Source: Nocardia higoensis | GTDB taxonomy: Bacteria > Actinomycetota > Actinomycetes > Mycobacteriales > Mycobacteriaceae | Assembly: GCF_015477835.1 (NCBI RefSeq) | Contig: NZ_JADLQN010000002.1 | Location: 434,001-498,000, forward strand | Length of the DNA stretch: 64,000 nucleotides | Direction of reading: 5' to 3' | In this document: piece by piece, positions 47,801-57,800 of the stretch | Layout of the letters: every line of letters begins with the position of its first letter | Numbering within the stretch: position 1 is the stretch's first letter | Made by a program: the position numbers and the translations under genes | The notes under the pieces: model-generated | What the model saw: only the letters and a program-made list of their open reading frames with translations | Database searches by the model: none | What the model was told of the DNA's origin: nothing

Positions 47801-50800
47801 TCGGATGACATAGCGATCGGCTCGCCGATCGCGGGTCGTGGTGAGGCGGCGCTCGATGACTTGATCGGTATGTTCGTCAATACGCTGGTGTTGCGTACTC
47901 GAGTAGATCCAGCCCAGTCGTTCGGTGAGTTGTTGGGCCGTCAGCGTGAGATCGATCTGGCTGCTTTCGCGCATGCTGATGTGCCGTTCGAGCACTTGGT
48001 GGAGGTGCTCGATCCAGTGCGCTCGACTGCCAGGCATCCGGTTTTCCAGATCATGTTGGCTTTCCAGAATCAGGCTCGGGCCGGGTTGGAGCTGCCGGGG
48101 TTGTCGGTTTCGGCGATGGAGTTCGATGCCGAGCAGACCGAGTACGACTTGCAGTTGATGCTCGGCGACGGTTACGACGAGCATGGTGAGCCGATCGGTA
48201 TCGGGGGTCGGATCCTGTTCCCGGTCAGTTTGTTCGACGAGTCGACGATCCAGACGCTGGCCCGCCGGTTCGAACGGTTGCTGGCCGCGCTGGCCGTCGA
48301 GCCCGCCGTTGCGGTCGGTGACGTCGAATGGCTCACCGAGGCCGAACGCGCCGAGGTGCTCGCTGCCCGCAACGCCACCGACCACCCGATCGCCGTCCGG
48401 AACACTGCCGACTACCCGCTCACCGTCCGGAACACCGCCGACTACCCGCTCGACGCCGCGGCCACTCTGGTGTCGCTCTCCGCGTTCGGCTCGCGCGTCG
48501 ATCCGCGCGCGGTGGCGATCGTGGACGGCGCGCTCACCGACGAGCGGACCGAGATCAGCTACGCGGAGTGGGATGCGCGGGTTCACCGGCTGGCGCGATA
48601 CCTCATCGAGCGGGGGGTGGGCCCGGAGTCCCGTGTGGTGGTCGCGCTGCATCGCAGTGTCGACCTGCTGGTAGCTGTCCACGCTGTATTGCGGGCGGGT
48701 GGCGCCTATGTGCCGGTCGATCCGGACCATCCCGAGGACCGCACCGCCTACGTGCTGGAGCTGTCCGAGCCGGCTTGTGTGCTCACCCACGCGGCCGCGG
48801 ATTTCCGCGCCGATCGCGTGCCGGTGATCCGGATCGATGAGCTGGATCTGTCCGGTTACCGTGACGAGCCGGTCACCGACGCGGAACGCATCGCGCCGTT
48901 GCGTCCGGCGAACACCGCCTACATCCTGTTCACTTCCGGCTCGACCGGGCGGCCCAAGGGTGTCGCGGTGCCGCATCGCGCGGTGGCCAACCATGTGCGC
49001 TGGTTCATCGCCGACTACAGCATCGGCGCGGCCGACATCTCGCTGTTCAAGACGACCATCACCTTCGACATGTCGGTGTGGGATGTGTTCGTGCCCTTCA
49101 TCGTCGGTGGTCGGCTGGTGGTCGCCGGCCGCGACGGGCATCGCGATCCGCGCTACCTGGCCGAGGTGATCGCCGCCGAACGGGTCACCGTGATCCCGTT
49201 CGTCCCGTCCATGCTGCGTGCCATCCTCGACACCGATACCGGTACCTCGCTGGAAGGCGGCGCGTTGGCGTCCCTGCGGGTGATCTGGCTCGGTGGCGAA
49301 GCTCTCTCGGCCGACACGGCGGTGGCGGCGCGCCGGGTCTCGCGGGCGAGGCTGGACAATCTCTACGGTCCGACCGAGGCTGCCGTGGCCACCATGACCG
49401 CGCGGGTTCCCGAGGACGCCACGGGCATCGTGCCGATCGGCATGCCGACCTCGAATGTGGGTGCCTACGTGCTCGACGATCGGCTTCATCCGGTGCCGGT
49501 CGGTGTCGCGGGCGAGCTGTACCACGGTGGTATCCAGCTCTCGCGCGGGTATTTCGGGCGGCCCGATCTCACCGCCGCCCGGTATGTCGCCAGTCCGTTC
49601 GTGCCGGGGGAGCGGCTGTATCGCACCGGTGACCTGGTGCGCTGGAATGCCGATGGACACATGGAGTACCTGGGCCGCACGGACTTCCAGGTCAAGCTTC
49701 GTGGTCTGCGCATCGAGCTGGGCGAGATCGAGGCCGCGCTGCTGACCCACGATGCCGTCCGTCAGGCGGTGGCCACCGTGCACACCGATGACCAGATCGG
49801 CGATCAACTCGTCGGCTATGTGGTGCCGGAACCGGCTGTGGGCGAGGTGGAGATCGAGTCGGTCAAGGCGCATCTGGCCGAGCGGGTGCCGTCGTACATG
49901 GTGCCCTCCGTTTTCGTCGTGCTCGACGCGCTGCCGCTCAACGCCAACGGCAAGCTCGATCGCAAGGCGTTGCCGGCCCCGGTGTTCCAGGCGCGCGAGT
50001 TCCGTGCGCCCTCGACACCGATGGAGGAGATCGTCGCGGGCGTGTTCGCCGCTGTACTCGGCGTGGAACGGGTCGGTGCGGACGACGACTTCTTCGCCCT
50101 CGGCGGCAACTCGCTGATCGCGGCCCAGGTGGCCGCCCGACTGTCGGCGGCGACCGGTACCGAGGTGCCGGTCAGGTGGCTGTTCGAGACGGGCACGGTC
50201 GCGGCGCTCGCTGCGCGCGTGGAATCGGAAGGCAAGGGCGCGGGCGGGCGCAGGCGACCGCCGCTGGTCGCCGGGCCGCGGCCGGACCACATTCCACTCT
50301 CGCTCGCCCAGCAGCGCATGTGGTTGGCGAGCCGCATCGACACGGGGGTGGCGGTGTACACCATCCCCGCCGCCATCGCCTTGTCCGGCGAGTTGTCGGT
50401 GCCCGCGCTGCGCGAGGCGATGACCGACGTGGTGACGCGGCACGAGGCGCTGCGCACCTACTATCCGGCGCGGGACGGAATCGCTCACCAGGTGATCGTC
50501 ACGGCTGATCGGGTCGTGCCCGACCTGGCCGCCGAGCCGGTCCCCAGCGCGGAGTTGCGCCCCCGGATCGCACGCGAGATGGCGACCCCGTTCGACCTGA
50601 CCAGCGAAGTCCCCTTGCGGATCACGCTGCTGCGCGTCGACGGGGATCCCTCGCAGCACGTGTTGGTGCTCGTCGTACACCACATCAGTGCGGACGGCTG
50701 GTCGATGGCCCCGGTGACCCGCGATCTCGTCGTCGCCTACGCCGCCCGCGTCGCAGGCGCGGTGCCCGGATGGACCCCGCTGCCGGTCCAGTACGCCGAT

Positions 50801-53800
50801 TTCAGCCTGTGGCAGCACCGGGTTCTCGGTGACGAGGCCGACCCGGACTCGGAGGCCGCTCGGCAGCTCGACTACTGGCGCACCGAGCTGGCCGGTCTGC
50901 CCGATGCCCTGCCGCTGCCCTTCGACCGGCCGCGGCCTGCCGCGCGCGACACCCGCGCGCGGCGGGTGACCGCCCACCTCGACGCCGACCTCCACCGCGA
51001 TCTCACCGAGTTCGCGCGTGCCGAGCGCACGACACTGTTCATGGTGCTGCACAGTGCGCTCGCGGTGCTGTTGAGCAAGCTGTCGGGCACCGACGACCTC
51101 ACCGTAGGTACGCCGGTAGCCGGTCGCGGTGAGGAGGCGCTCGACGATGTGGTCGGCATGTTCGTCAACACCCTGGTGCTCCGCAGCCGGGTGGATCCCG
51201 CTCGCTCCTTCTCCGAATTCCTCTCCGCGCAGCAGGAATCCGATCTGGCGGCCTTCGCCAACGCCGACATCCCCTTCGAACGTGTCGTGGAGGCCGTGAA
51301 TCCGGCTCGCTCACAGTCCCGGCATCCGCTGTTCCAGGTGATGTTCGCGCTGCAGAACCTGGCGAAGCCGCGCCTGGAACTGCCCGGCCTGTCGGTCTCC
51401 GGTATCGAATTCGACTCCGAGAGCATCGAATACGACCTGCAGGTGACGCTCGCCGACGGCTACGACTCCGCCGGCACGCCGGAAGGCATCGCCTGCATGG
51501 TCGCCTACCGCACCAGCCTGTTCGACCACGCGACCATCGAGAGCCTCGTGCGTCGCTTCGAGCAGGTGCTGCGCGTGCTGGTCACGGAGCCGGGTACTGC
51601 CGTGCGCGACATCGAGATCCTCGATCCCGCGGAACGCGAGGTCGTGCTGTGCGGATGGAACCGCACCACCCACGAGATCCCGTGGGTGGGCCTGGTGCCG
51701 GATCTGTTCGCCGAGAGCGTGCGCAGGTATGCCGACCGGACGGCTGTGGTCGCCGATCAGGGAGAATCGGGCACCGGGCAGTTCGCGGAATTGACCTACG
51801 CGCAGTTCTCGGCGCGGGTGAATCGGCTGGCGCGCAGATTGATCGAACTGGGCGTCGGTCCGGACGTTCGGGTGGCGGTCGGCATGCGCCGGTCGGTCGA
51901 CATGCTGGTGGCGGTGTACGCGGCGCTGGCCGCGGGTGGCGCCTACGTTCCCGTCGACCCGGACCACCCCGCCGAGCGCACCGAGTACGTGCTGGACAAT
52001 GCTGCGCCCGCGGTGCTGCTGACCACCACTCGCGACGACATCGGGACCTCGCTGTGCCCGGTTGTCCAGGTCGACACCGCCGACCTCGGTGCCTACGACG
52101 ACTCGCCGATCCAACCCGCCGAGCGCCGGGGGCCGCTGCGTCCGGAGCACATCGCCTACGTGCTCTACACCTCCGGTTCCACCGGCAGGCCGAAGGGCGT
52201 CGCGATCGCCCATGCATCGATGGTCAACCAGTTGGCTTGGCGCATCGACGCCGTCGGTATGAACGAGACCGATGTGGTGATGCACAAGACGCCGTTCACG
52301 TTCGACGCCTCGCTGTGGGAGCTGTTCGCGCCGCTGATCATGGGCGCGCGCATGATCCTCACCGAGCCGCAGGCGCACCGCGACGCACGGTATCTGGCCG
52401 AGACGATCCACCGGCATCGGGTCACGCTCACGTCGTTCGTGCCGACGCTGCTGGCAGTGTTCGCCACGACTGCCTCCGAGGCGGAATGCGCTTCGCTGCG
52501 CAGTATCTTCTCCGGCGGCGAGGCGTTGACGCCACACGTCGTCGGTCTGCTGCGCAGCGTGACCTCGGCGGCGCTGGTCAACGTCTACGGTCCTACCGAG
52601 GTCACGGTGAACGCGACGGGGTGGCCGGTGGCCGATGATGAGATCTCGGTGCCCATCGGCCGCCCGGTGTGGAATTCGCGGGTCCATGTCCTGGACGAGA
52701 GCTTGCACCCGGTGGCCCCTGGTGTGGCGGGCGAGCTGTATCTGGGCGGTGTGCAGATCGCGCGCGGCTATCACGCGCGTCCGGATCTGACGGCGCAACG
52801 GTTCGTCGCCGATCCGTTCGGCGAGCCCGGCGAGCGGCTCTACCGGACCGGGGATCTGGCGCGCTGGAAGGGCAACGCGGACAGCGGGGCGGGACCGCTC
52901 GAGGACGGGGTGCTGGAGTTCCTCGGCCGCACCGACTTCCAGGTGAAGTTCCACGGCCAGCGCATCGAACTCGAGGAGATCGAGGCCGCGCTGCTCGAGC
53001 ATCGCGACATCGAGCAGGCCGCGGTACAGGTGATCAGCACGTCCACGGGCGAACACCTGGTCGCCTACGTGGTCGCAGGCGCAGGCGCAGGTGCGGCCGG
53101 ACTCGACGTCGAGGACGTCAAGAACGCCCTGCGTCGCAGGCTGCCTGCCTACATGGTGCCCTCGACGGTGGTGACGCTCGACGAGTTCCCGCTCAACACC
53201 TCCGGCAAGCTGGATCGCAAGGCGCTGCCCGTTCCGGAATTCCGAGCGCGGGAGTACCGCGCGCCCGCGGGCCCGATCGAGGAGGCCGTGGCGGAGGTCT
53301 TCGCCGAGGCGCTCGATCTGCCACGGGTGGGAGCCGACGACGACTTCTTCGAACTGGGTGGCAACTCGCTGATCGCCATCAGGGTCGCCGCCCGGCTCGG
53401 CACCGCGCTGGACACCGGTATGCCGGTGCGGCTGCTGTTCGAAGCGTCCACTGTCGCGGCGCTGGCCGCGCGGTTGGCCGAACCGGATGCGGCGGATTCG
53501 ACGGAATCGGCCTATGACGTGCTGTTGCCGCTGCGCGCCGGTACCGGTGCACCGCTGTTCTGCATCCACCCCTTCGGCGGCATCGCGTGGTCCTTCGCCG
53601 GGCTCTCGGCGCACGTGGACCGCGACCGCCCGATCTACGGGCTGCAGTCGCCGGCGCTCGGTTCCGACGAGACGCTGCCGGAGACCGCCGAGAAATGGGC
53701 CGTGCGGTATCTCGAGGAGATCCGTGCGGTGCAGCCGGAAGGGCCCTACCACCTGCTCGGCTGGTCGCTGGGCGGCGTCCTGGCCCATGCCATCGCGGTG

Positions 53801-54331
53801 CAGTTGCAGACCGAGGGCGAACGGGTCGAGCTGCTGGCGATGATGGACAGTTACCTGCGCGTGGAGATCGAGGAGTCCGCGATCGAGTCCGGCCCCGCGC
53901 CGGTGGCCGAGCTGCTCGGCGGCCTGCTCGGCGACGCGGCGCAACTCGCTCTCGGCGACATCGATGCGGCCGCGGAGGTCGGCCCCGCCGAGATCGCCGA
54001 GCGGCTGGCGCGGTTGCCGGAGCCGTTCGCCTCCTTCGGCGCCCAGCGCATCGGCCGGGTGCTCGAGGGGGCGGTGCATTCGGCGGCGGTGACCGCGCGG
54101 TACCGGCCGCTTCCGTTCGTCGGCGACCTGGTGTATTTCGCAGCTGCCGAGGACGACCCGGCCGGTCGCACGGGGGCCGACACCTGGCGAGGGGCGATCG
54201 AGGGAACGATCCGCGTCCATCCGGTGCCGACCTCGCATTGGCGGATGACGACCGAGACCGGGCTCGGAGAGATCGGTCGTGTGCTCGACGAGGTGCACCG
54301 GGCGCGGCAGGCCGGATCACTCCGCTCCTGA
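41900..54331 (+). CDS. NRPS3: A-T-C-A-T-C-A-T-C-A-T-TE
   Basis: The product has 4143 residues. Domains: A1 (P-loop at 181), T1 Ser573, C1 (HHIAGDG at 766), A2 (1254), T2 Ser1645, C2 (HHISADG at 1831), A3 (2344), T3 Ser2738, C3 (HHISADG at 2927), A4 (3423), T4 Ser3823 and a thioesterase about 3870-4143 (GWSLGG, Ser3956). Pocket codes read by eye: A1 DALFVGGIMK, identical to NRPS2 A1; A2 DLWDFILVSK, close to NRPS1 A2; A3 DMWPWGLVAK, close to NRPS2 A3; A4 DAWSFGVVNK, unique here. The product would be a tetrapeptide or a longer chain if fed from NRPS1. A C-A linker repeat (48365-48454) and a shift to lower third-position GC in about 44.6-50 kb point to recombination with NRPS2. No epimerase or methyltransferase is present. 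Confidence 0.94.
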   Translation: MTRSVREPRPRPRPRRPRVVTLPQLLARAVEATPSGVAVLGVAADGVPAEATYREMDERSTRLARVLIARGIGPENLVALGIPRSIESVTACWAVARTGAGFVPVDPNYPRDRVAHMLSDSGAAVGITVADVRADLPDDIEWLVLDDPATSALLAAQSAEPIIDADRVRRLRAEHPAYVIYTSGSTGMPKGVVVTQAGLASFCEEQRTRYRVTESSRTLHFASPSFDASVLELLLAIGGAATMVVAAPTVYGGAELAALLRRNAVTHAFITPAALASIDPEGLDALRVVVVGGEACPPELVRRWAIPLADGSTREFYNGYGPTETTIMTNISDPLVPGELVTIGAPIRDMAAYVLDSRLHRVPTGVTGELYLAGAQLARGYGNRPGLSAQRFVADPFAADGARMYRTGDLVRRTSAGDLEYLGRNDFQVKIRGFRIELGEIDAVLAGHEKVDFAVTVGHALDNGSTILAAYVHAAAGVAVDAAELTTELVALAERHLPAHMVPTSITVLDEIPLTPVGKLDRRALPAPVLRTTVFRAPSGRYEEMVARVFGELVGDGSPVGAADDFFELGGNSLIATQAAARLGAALETKVPARSIFENSSVAKLAERLAELSGGNTGGGLEELRAVPRPERIPLSPAQQRMWFLNRFDPGSSAYSIPIAIRLTGALDVAALTAAFDDLIARHEVLRTVYPETTDGPVQVILPPGESVPRLAVREIAPEHVRSAIGEHLTGGFDVTAEVPLRAVLFRVGATQAGADIEHVLAIAVHHIAGDGSSGVPLTRDLMTAYVARVAGHAPMWAPLPVQYADYSIWQRRVLGSEDDPASVAAGQLAYWRTALADLPEQLDLPADRPRPTTQSFAGDVVDVRIDAATHRALTDLGRGRGATLFMVVHTAFAVLLSRLSGAQDLAIGTPIAGRGEAALEDLIGMFVNTLVFRSRIDASESFESLLARQREVDIQAFAHADVPFERLVEVLNPARSQARHPLFQVGLSFQNQAKASLELPGLTVSGVDFDTQVSQFDLHLILTDTYDEHGVPTGVAGVFTYASDLFERPTVEVFARRFVRLLDAVVAAPGTAVGDLALLDRDERRELVSGRNDTAHPLEPALLLDGYRRAVVEHADAVAVVYEGAELTYREFDERVNRLARLLIARGVGPESLVGLAVRRSLDLVVGMYAIVTAGGAYVPLDPDHPAERIAHVLDTARPACVLSTTADAVPVPAGTDVVLLDGVDLSGYSTAPVQAGELRRPVRRDNPAYVIFTSGSTGRPKGVTVSHGAIDNQIAWMLSEYPMGPGDGYLHKTATTFDLSLWGYFMPLRTGAKLVVATHDGLRDPAYLAETVAAQQVTVTDFVPSMLTVFAAHTAPGSVPTLRDVFVIGEALPPETVAAWYRVSDARLHNLYGPTETAVSVTYWPARGDDERTVPIGLPQWNVAVYVLDSRLRPVPDGVAGELYLAGEQLARGYVARADLSADRFVANPFVPGARMYRTGDLVRWRSGVAGQPRLEYIGRTDFQVKFRGFRIELGEIDTALLAQPEINQAVTLVVSSVLGDQLVAYVVPRPGQVADQSALRAAISESLPPYMVPAAIVVLDAFPLNASGKLDRKALPEPVFASREFRPPSTPIEEIVAGVFADVLGVTRVGVDDDFFALGGNSLIATQVVARLGAALDAVVPVRLLFEAPTVAALAVAVEALSGTGRRPRLVARSRPERIPLSPAQQRMWLLHSIDGGSAVYNIPAAVRLSGELSVSALREAFGDVLARHEVLRTVYPAHDGVAYQVVLPVDRVRPELPARVVPASEVLERIVRVVTTGFDVTAEVPVRVELLRVAEEPSEYVLVLVVHHISADGWSMAPFTRDLMIAYAARVAGSPPGWQPLPVQYADYSLWQRELLGEESDPQSVAARQLGYWRTALAGLPDALDLPFDRPRPALQETVARSVALNIDAATHRALLAVAREHNATLFMAVHTALAVLLARWSRSDDIAIGSPIAGRGEAALDDLIGMFVNTLVLRTRVDPAQSFGELLGRQREIDLAAFAHADVPFEHLVEVLDPVRSTARHPVFQIMLAFQNQARAGLELPGLSVSAMEFDAEQTEYDLQLMLGDGYDEHGEPIGIGGRILFPVSLFDESTIQTLARRFERLLAALAVEPAVAVGDVEWLTEAERAEVLAARNATDHPIAVRNTADYPLTVRNTADYPLDAAATLVSLSAFGSRVDPRAVAIVDGALTDERTEISYAEWDARVHRLARYLIERGVGPESRVVVALHRSVDLLVAVHAVLRAGGAYVPVDPDHPEDRTAYVLELSEPACVLTHAAADFRADRVPVIRIDELDLSGYRDEPVTDAERIAPLRPANTAYILFTSGSTGRPKGVAVPHRAVANHVRWFIADYSIGAADISLFKTTITFDMSVWDVFVPFIVGGRLVVAGRDGHRDPRYLAEVIAAERVTVIPFVPSMLRAILDTDTGTSLEGGALASLRVIWLGGEALSADTAVAARRVSRARLDNLYGPTEAAVATMTARVPEDATGIVPIGMPTSNVGAYVLDDRLHPVPVGVAGELYHGGIQLSRGYFGRPDLTAARYVASPFVPGERLYRTGDLVRWNADGHMEYLGRTDFQVKLRGLRIELGEIEAALLTHDAVRQAVATVHTDDQIGDQLVGYVVPEPAVGEVEIESVKAHLAERVPSYMVPSVFVVLDALPLNANGKLDRKALPAPVFQAREFRAPSTPMEEIVAGVFAAVLGVERVGADDDFFALGGNSLIAAQVAARLSAATGTEVPVRWLFETGTVAALAARVESEGKGAGGRRRPPLVAGPRPDHIPLSLAQQRMWLASRIDTGVAVYTIPAAIALSGELSVPALREAMTDVVTRHEALRTYYPARDGIAHQVIVTADRVVPDLAAEPVPSAELRPRIAREMATPFDLTSEVPLRITLLRVDGDPSQHVLVLVVHHISADGWSMAPVTRDLVVAYAARVAGAVPGWTPLPVQYADFSLWQHRVLGDEADPDSEAARQLDYWRTELAGLPDALPLPFDRPRPAARDTRARRVTAHLDADLHRDLTEFARAERTTLFMVLHSALAVLLSKLSGTDDLTVGTPVAGRGEEALDDVVGMFVNTLVLRSRVDPARSFSEFLSAQQESDLAAFANADIPFERVVEAVNPARSQSRHPLFQVMFALQNLAKPRLELPGLSVSGIEFDSESIEYDLQVTLADGYDSAGTPEGIACMVAYRTSLFDHATIESLVRRFEQVLRVLVTEPGTAVRDIEILDPAEREVVLCGWNRTTHEIPWVGLVPDLFAESVRRYADRTAVVADQGESGTGQFAELTYAQFSARVNRLARRLIELGVGPDVRVAVGMRRSVDMLVAVYAALAAGGAYVPVDPDHPAERTEYVLDNAAPAVLLTTTRDDIGTSLCPVVQVDTADLGAYDDSPIQPAERRGPLRPEHIAYVLYTSGSTGRPKGVAIAHASMVNQLAWRIDAVGMNETDVVMHKTPFTFDASLWELFAPLIMGARMILTEPQAHRDARYLAETIHRHRVTLTSFVPTLLAVFATTASEAECASLRSIFSGGEALTPHVVGLLRSVTSAALVNVYGPTEVTVNATGWPVADDEISVPIGRPVWNSRVHVLDESLHPVAPGVAGELYLGGVQIARGYHARPDLTAQRFVADPFGEPGERLYRTGDLARWKGNADSGAGPLEDGVLEFLGRTDFQVKFHGQRIELEEIEAALLEHRDIEQAAVQVISTSTGEHLVAYVVAGAGAGAAGLDVEDVKNALRRRLPAYMVPSTVVTLDEFPLNTSGKLDRKALPVPEFRAREYRAPAGPIEEAVAEVFAEALDLPRVGADDDFFELGGNSLIAIRVAARLGTALDTGMPVRLLFEASTVAALAARLAEPDAADSTESAYDVLLPLRAGTGAPLFCIHPFGGIAWSFAGLSAHVDRDRPIYGLQSPALGSDETLPETAEKWAVRYLEEIRAVQPEGPYHLLGWSLGGVLAHAIAVQLQTEGERVELLAMMDSYLRVEIEESAIESGPAPVAELLGGLLGDAAQLALGDIDAAAEVGPAEIAERLARLPEPFASFGAQRIGRVLEGAVHSAAVTARYRPLPFVGDLVYFAAAEDDPAGRTGADTWRGAIEGTIRVHPVPTSHWRMTTETGLGEIGRVLDEVHRARQAGSLRS
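48365..48454 (+). repeat. Three 30-bp tandem repeats coding for a C-A linker in NRPS3
   Basis: The three units code for ARNATDHPIA, VRNTADYPLT and VRNTADYPLD between C2 and A3. NRPS2 has one copy (VRNATDYPLD) at the same place. The duplication is in frame and lengthens the linker by 20 residues. Confidence 0.85.
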
Positions 54332-54340
54332 TATCCGGCT

Positions 54341-54368
54341 CGGGCGCGGGGCTCGAGCCCCGCGCCCG
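54341..54368. terminator. 28-bp perfect palindrome after NRPS3
   Basis: CGGGCGCGGGGCTC is followed directly by its reverse complement, 9 bases after the NRPS3 stop codon. The centre GGCTCGAGCC equals that of the palindrome after NRPS2. Confidence 0.65.
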
Positions 54369-54818
54369 GCCACGGGGCGCACCGGGACGATGCGGTTGCC
54401 GTCGCGTTGCCGCCCGGTTCGTCACGCCGTGCGCCGTCCGAGACCTTCGCCGGCCGCCGGGCCGAGGGGCAGCCGACGGCCCGCGCAACGACGACCGGGC
54501 ACAGTCGCGGCAGCCCACGAGTGGCGGTGGATACGATGCCGAGCCCGTTCGTCGACACTCTGGAGTATTTCGCTGCGGCGAGAGATGATCCGTGTGACCG
54601 GGGTGGCAGGTCACCCGACTCGCACACTGACCAGACCTGATGGTCTGTTAAGTGGTGTGAGTAACCTACCGGGGTCTCGGGTGCAATGAACCGTATGCGT
54701 ACAGCGATGTGCAGAACATCGCGGGCGGTTATTGTTGCGTGCCCGAGGTCGCCGTGTATGTCCGCACGAGTGCCGTGCGGGTGTGGTTTTTGCTCGACCC
54801 GAGAGGTGAACTGGCGCG
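54369..54818. promoter_or_regulatory. Gap upstream of NRPS4 with inverted repeats
   Basis: About 450 bases without a supported gene. It contains GTGACC-N9-GGTCAC (54594-54614) and CAGACC-TGAT-GGTCTG (54632-54647), the size of operators for dimeric repressors such as TetR or GntR types. It probably holds the promoter of NRPS4. GAGAGGTGAA (54801-54810) is the ribosome-binding site. Confidence 0.45.
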
Positions 54819-57800
54819 ATGGACACAGGGAGACGTTCCAGCCGTGAAGGTCGCCGCCGCCGGTCGGGCTCGCCGCTGCTGGCCCAGCTGCTCACCGCGG
54901 CCGTGGAGTCCGCCGCCGACGCGGTGGCGGTCCTCAGCGACCCGACCGGCGATCCCGCCGACCGGCGTCAGCTGACCTACCGGGAGCTCGACGAAGCCTC
55001 CTCGCGGATCGCCAGGGAGCTGATCAGCCGCGATCTCGGCCCGGGCGACACGATCGCCATGGGCATCACCCGCTCGATCGAATCGGTGCTCTCGCTGTGG
55101 GCGATCGCCAAGACCGGTGCCACCTATGTGCCGGTGGACCCGAACTACCCCGCCGAGCGGATCGCGCACATCCTGGCCGATTCCGGCGCCGAGTTCGGCC
55201 TGACCACCTCCGCGCACCGCCCCGTGCTGGGGACAGGCACCTACTGGATCGAACTGGACGATCCGGTGCGCGCCGAGCGCATCGCCGCCCATCCGGCGCA
55301 CCCGATCTCCTACGCCGACCGGGTGCGCACCCTCACCCCGGCGCACCCGGCCTACATGATCTACACCTCCGGCTCGACCGGCATGCCCAAGGGCGTGCTG
55401 GTCTCGCACACCGGCATCGCGGCTGTCGCCTCGGCCGGCGCGAATCTGGGCATCGGCGTCGGCGACCTGGTGACCCACCTGAGTTCGCCGAGCTTCGACT
55501 TCTCGCTGATGGAAGCGATGTTCGCCTTCCCGCAGGGCGCGACGATGGTCATCGCCCCGCCGGAGGTCTACGGCGGGGCCGAACTGGCCGCGCTGATCGA
55601 GCGGACCGGCGTCACGCACCTGATGATGACCCCCGCCGCGCTGGAATCGGTCGATCCGTTCGGCCTGACCTCGGTGCGCACGCTGGCCGTCGGCGGCGAG
55701 AAGCTCAACCCCGAACTGGTCGGCCGGTGGGCGTACCCCGGCCGGACCATGCACAACATCTACGGTCCGACCGAGGCGACGATGATCGTGACGGTCTCCG
55801 AGCCGCTGCACGTCGACGAGGAGATCACGATTGGCACGGCGCTGCCGGGAGTCGGCGCCTACGTGCTCGACACCCTCTTACGCCCGGTGCCCGCGGGTGT
55901 GGTGGGCGAGCTGTACCTGGCCGGTCCTTCGCTGGCGCACGGGTACCACGGCCGCCCCGCGCTGACCGCCGCCGCTTTCGTGGCCGACCCGTTCGACGGC
56001 GAGGGCAGCAGGCTCTACCGCACCGGCGACCTGGTGCGCCGCCGCGAATCCGACGGCGCGTTCGAGTACGTGGGGCGCTCGGACTTCCAGGTGAAGATCC
56101 GCGGCCTGCGCATCGAACTCGGCGAGATCGACAGCGCACTGACCTCGCACCCCGACATCGACTTCGCCGCGACCCTGGGCGCCACGCTGCCCTCGGGCAG
56201 CACCGCGCTGGTGTCCTACGTGCTCGCGCGGGCGGGGACCGCCCTGGACATCACCCAGGTGAGCGAACACATCCGCAAGGTCCTGCCCACCTACATGGTG
56301 CCCTCGTCGATCATGGTGCTCGACGAACTGCCGCTCAACGCCGTCGGCAAGCTCGACCGCGCCGCGCTGCCCGAGCCGGTCTTCGCCACCAGGACCTACC
56401 GCGAACCGTCGACACCGATGGAACGGATCGTGGCCGAGGTCTTCGCCTCGGTGCTGGCGCCCGAAGGTGACGTGCAGCTGCAGGTCGGCGCCGACGACGA
56501 CTTCTTCGAGCTGGGCGGCAACTCGCTGCTGGCGACCCAGGCGGTCGCCAGGATCGGCAGCGTCGCGAGCGTTCAGGTCCCGGTCAAGCTGATGTTCGAG
56601 GCCGCCACCGTGTCCGGCCTCGCCGCACTGATCGAGGGTCTGGACGCGCCTGCCCGCCCGCCGTTGCGCGCGGTGCAGCGGCCGGATCGGGTCCCGCTGT
56701 CCTATGCCCAGCAGCGCATGTGGTTCCTCAACCGCTTCGACGCGGCCAGCGGAGTGAACAACATCCCGGTGGCGGTGCGGTTGTCGGGGGCGCTGGACGT
56801 GGCCGCGCTGGACGCGGCCGTCGCCGACGTCATCGCCCGCCACGAGGTGCTGCGGACGGTCTACCCGGAGGTCGACGGCGAGGGCACCCAGGTGGTGCTG
56901 CCGGTCGAGGACCCGCGTGCGATACCCGGACTGCCCGTCCTGGCGGTCGCGCCGGACCGGGTGCCCGAACTGATGAACACCGTCATCGGCACGGGCTTCG
57001 ACGTGGCCGTCGCGCCGCCGATCCGACTGCGGCTGCTGGAGCTGTCCCCGCGCGAGCACGTGCTGGTGTGCGTGGTACACCACATCGCCGCCGACGGCTT
57101 CTCGATGGGCCCGCTCACCCGCGACCTGATGCTCGCCTACCAGGCGCGCACGGCGGGCCGGGCGCCGGACTTCACGCCGCTGGCCGTGCAGTACGCCGAC
57201 TACACGCTCTGGCAGCGCGAACTGCTCGGTGGGGCGGACGACCCGCGTTCGCTGCTGCACGACCAGCGCGAGTACTGGCGCGCCAGGCTGGCCGATCTGC
57301 CCGAGCTGTCGACGCTGCCCACCGACCGGCCGCGTCCGCAGGAGGCGTCCTATCGCGCGGGCACCCTGACCTTCGGCATCGACGCGGAATTCCACGCGAC
57401 GCTCGCCGAACTCGCGCGCCGCCACAATGTCACGCTGTTCATGGTGGCCCACGTGGCGCTGGCGGTGCTGCTGGCGAGGATGTCCGGCGGCGACGACATC
57501 GCCATCGGCACCCCGGTCGCCGGTCGCGGCGAACCCGCCCTCGACGACCTGGTGGGCATGTTCGTCAACACGCTGGTGCTGCGGACCCAGGTGCGCCCGG
57601 AGGCCACCTTCGACGAACTGCTCACCCAGGTGCGCGCCGGCGACGCGGACGCCTTCGAGCACGCCGACCTGCCCTTCGAACGGCTGGTCGGCCTGATCGA
57701 CCCGCCGCGCACCACCGCGCACCACCCGCTCTTCCAGGTCATGCTGACCTTCCAGAACCTGCGTCTGGGCGCGTTGGACCTGCCCGGGCTCACCGTGGAA

